Source: Paenibacillus melissococcoides (GTDB lineage Bacteria > Bacillota > Bacilli > Paenibacillales > Paenibacillaceae). Taken from it: 64,000 bases of DNA. The notes beneath the pieces were generated by a model. The model ran no database searches and was not told where the DNA came from. It saw only the letters and a program-made list of their open reading frames with translations. Positions 63,261-64,000 of this stretch are shown one piece after another (position 1 is the first letter of the stretch; every line of letters starts with the position of its first letter). The position numbers and the translations under genes are program-made. The stretch lies in the NCBI GenBank assembly GCA_944800085.1, contig CALYLO010000004.1:496001-560000 (forward strand), read 5' to 3'.

Positions 63261-64000
63261 ATGAAGACAAGATGGCTCTTCGTGTTCGCCCATCCCGACG
63301 ATGAATCCTTTGCCGCCGCAGGGACGATAGCGAGGCTGAGCAGTGCGGGCCACGACGTCATTCTCGCGTGCGCCACTTCAGGATGCAAGGGGAGGTCGGG
63401 CGAATTCCGATTCGCTTCACGCGAAGAATTGGCACGGTACCGGGAACAGGAGCTGCGGAACGCCTGCTCCATCCTCGGTGTCGCCGAGCTCGTGCTGTAC
63501 CGGTATCCGGACGGCGAGCTGAAGTCGCTTGATTTACTCGCGCTGGCGCATCGGATTCAGTCCACGATTGTCGAACGAAGGCCAGAGATCATTATTACGT
63601 TTCCGCCGGACGGGGTGACAGGACATCCCGATCATATCGCGATCTCCCGGGCTACGGAGACAGCGGTCGAACGGGCCGAGGCGCATTACCCGGAGGGAAG
63701 GAAGCCATTATTCTACTATATCTCGATCCCTCATTACTATGACCATTGCCCGGACTCCGGCCCGCCCCAGACCTGCCCGATCACGGCGCGGGCCGATATC
63801 CGCGGCTTCCGCCAGCACAAAGGGCGGGCCCTGCAGGCCTACCGGAGCCAGATCTACTCCGTGAACCGCGCCTACCCCGGGGTCATGGACGGCGACTTCA
63901 CCGTCATCGGCGACTACGAATACTACACCCTGGTCCGTGCCAACGGCCAGCTTGTCCTCCCAAAGACGGCCCCGGCGGCTCTCGACGAACTGCCGGAGAT
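63261..64000 (+). CDS. PIG-L family deacetylase (cytoplasmic, BshB-like), cut by window end
   Basis: ATG 63261 after CGGAAGGGAA. The visible 246 residues include the active site LFVFAHPDDESFAAAGTIAR and the second motif VTGHPDHIAISRATETAVER, both metal-binding. Also seen are SGCKGRSGEFRFASREELAR, characteristic of N-acetylglucosamine-malate deacetylase-like proteins, and YYHYYDHC. There is no signal peptide, so it acts inside the cell. BshB-type enzymes de-acetylate GlcNAc-malate in bacillithiol synthesis; here the catabolic neighbours make a sugar-degradation role more likely. The end of the gene lies beyond 64000. Confidence 0.85.
   Translation, partial: MKTRWLFVFAHPDDESFAAAGTIARLSSAGHDVILACATSGCKGRSGEFRFASREELARYREQELRNACSILGVAELVLYRYPDGELKSLDLLALAHRIQSTIVERRPEIIITFPPDGVTGHPDHIAISRATETAVERAEAHYPEGRKPLFYYISIPHYYDHCPDSGPPQTCPITARADIRGFRQHKGRALQAYRSQIYSVNRAYPGVMDGDFTVIGDYEYYTLVRANGQLVLPKTAPAALDELPE

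Overview
The window reads as a piece of a Paenibacillus-type chromosome, a moderately GC-rich, endospore-forming Firmicute. The evidence is the spore germination pair cwlJ-gerQ, a prkA kinase gene, AGGAGG-type ribosome binding sites, frequent TTG and GTG starts, and Bacillus-like operators (a YodB-type box, a cre site and a XylR-like operator). No rRNA, tRNA or CRISPR array was seen.

Layout. 1-15,000: housekeeping and sporulation genes on both strands. These are a membrane coiled-coil protein (partial), an aminotransferase, a DUF2161 nuclease-like protein, PrkA, a frameshifted DUF2199 gene, a DUF368 lipid transporter, a large tandem-repeat protein, an azoreductase, CwlJ, GerQ, an aldo/keto reductase, a KapD-like exonuclease and an EamA transporter. 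14,600-18,500: a repeat-rich, gene-poor stretch, one unknown gene, an intact IS5-type insertion sequence sitting exactly on that gene's stop codon, a broken small membrane-protein gene, and a CstR-like regulator.

18,545-48,512 is the most striking part. It is a 30-kb, one-strand locus for a non-contractile (siphophage-like) tail with no capsid, portal, terminase, integrase or visible endolysin gene. It holds a sigma-factor-like protein of 536 aa, a tail tube protein, tail-assembly-chaperone-like genes, a giant tape measure (broken by a 2-base duplication), a distal tail protein, an 1155-aa tail endopeptidase/spike-like protein, a PAAR-like tip, and several fibre or ornament proteins. An AT-rich foreign block (about 37,690-44,550) encodes SPRY- and discoidin-domain fibres, one of them interrupted by a decayed IS110 element. 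A DNRLRE protein and a holin close the locus. Intrinsic terminators lie between many of these genes. I read the locus as a domesticated tail particle (F-type tailocin-like) or a remnant of one.

49,166-64,000: a secreted propeller-like protein gene with five single-base shifts, then a co-directional catabolic cluster. The cluster has a ROK regulator with cre and inverted-repeat operators, a three-gene ABC importer of the iron/sugar-phosphate type, a secreted PIG-L deacetylase with NEW3 domains, a creatininase-family amidohydrolase, an argininosuccinate-lyase-like enzyme, a BadF-type sugar kinase (with an in-frame stop) and a second, cytoplasmic PIG-L deacetylase cut by the window end. Together they suggest uptake and stepwise deacylation, lysis and phosphorylation of an amide-bearing sugar.

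Two window-wide observations matter. First, three intergenic regions (5142-5317, 15206-15381, 48594-48769) carry the same roughly 176-bp element of four degenerate 14-bp palindromes spaced about 51/61/50 bp. Second, many broken genes differ from an open frame only by one base in a short G or A run. Base-calling error is therefore a serious alternative to real gene decay.
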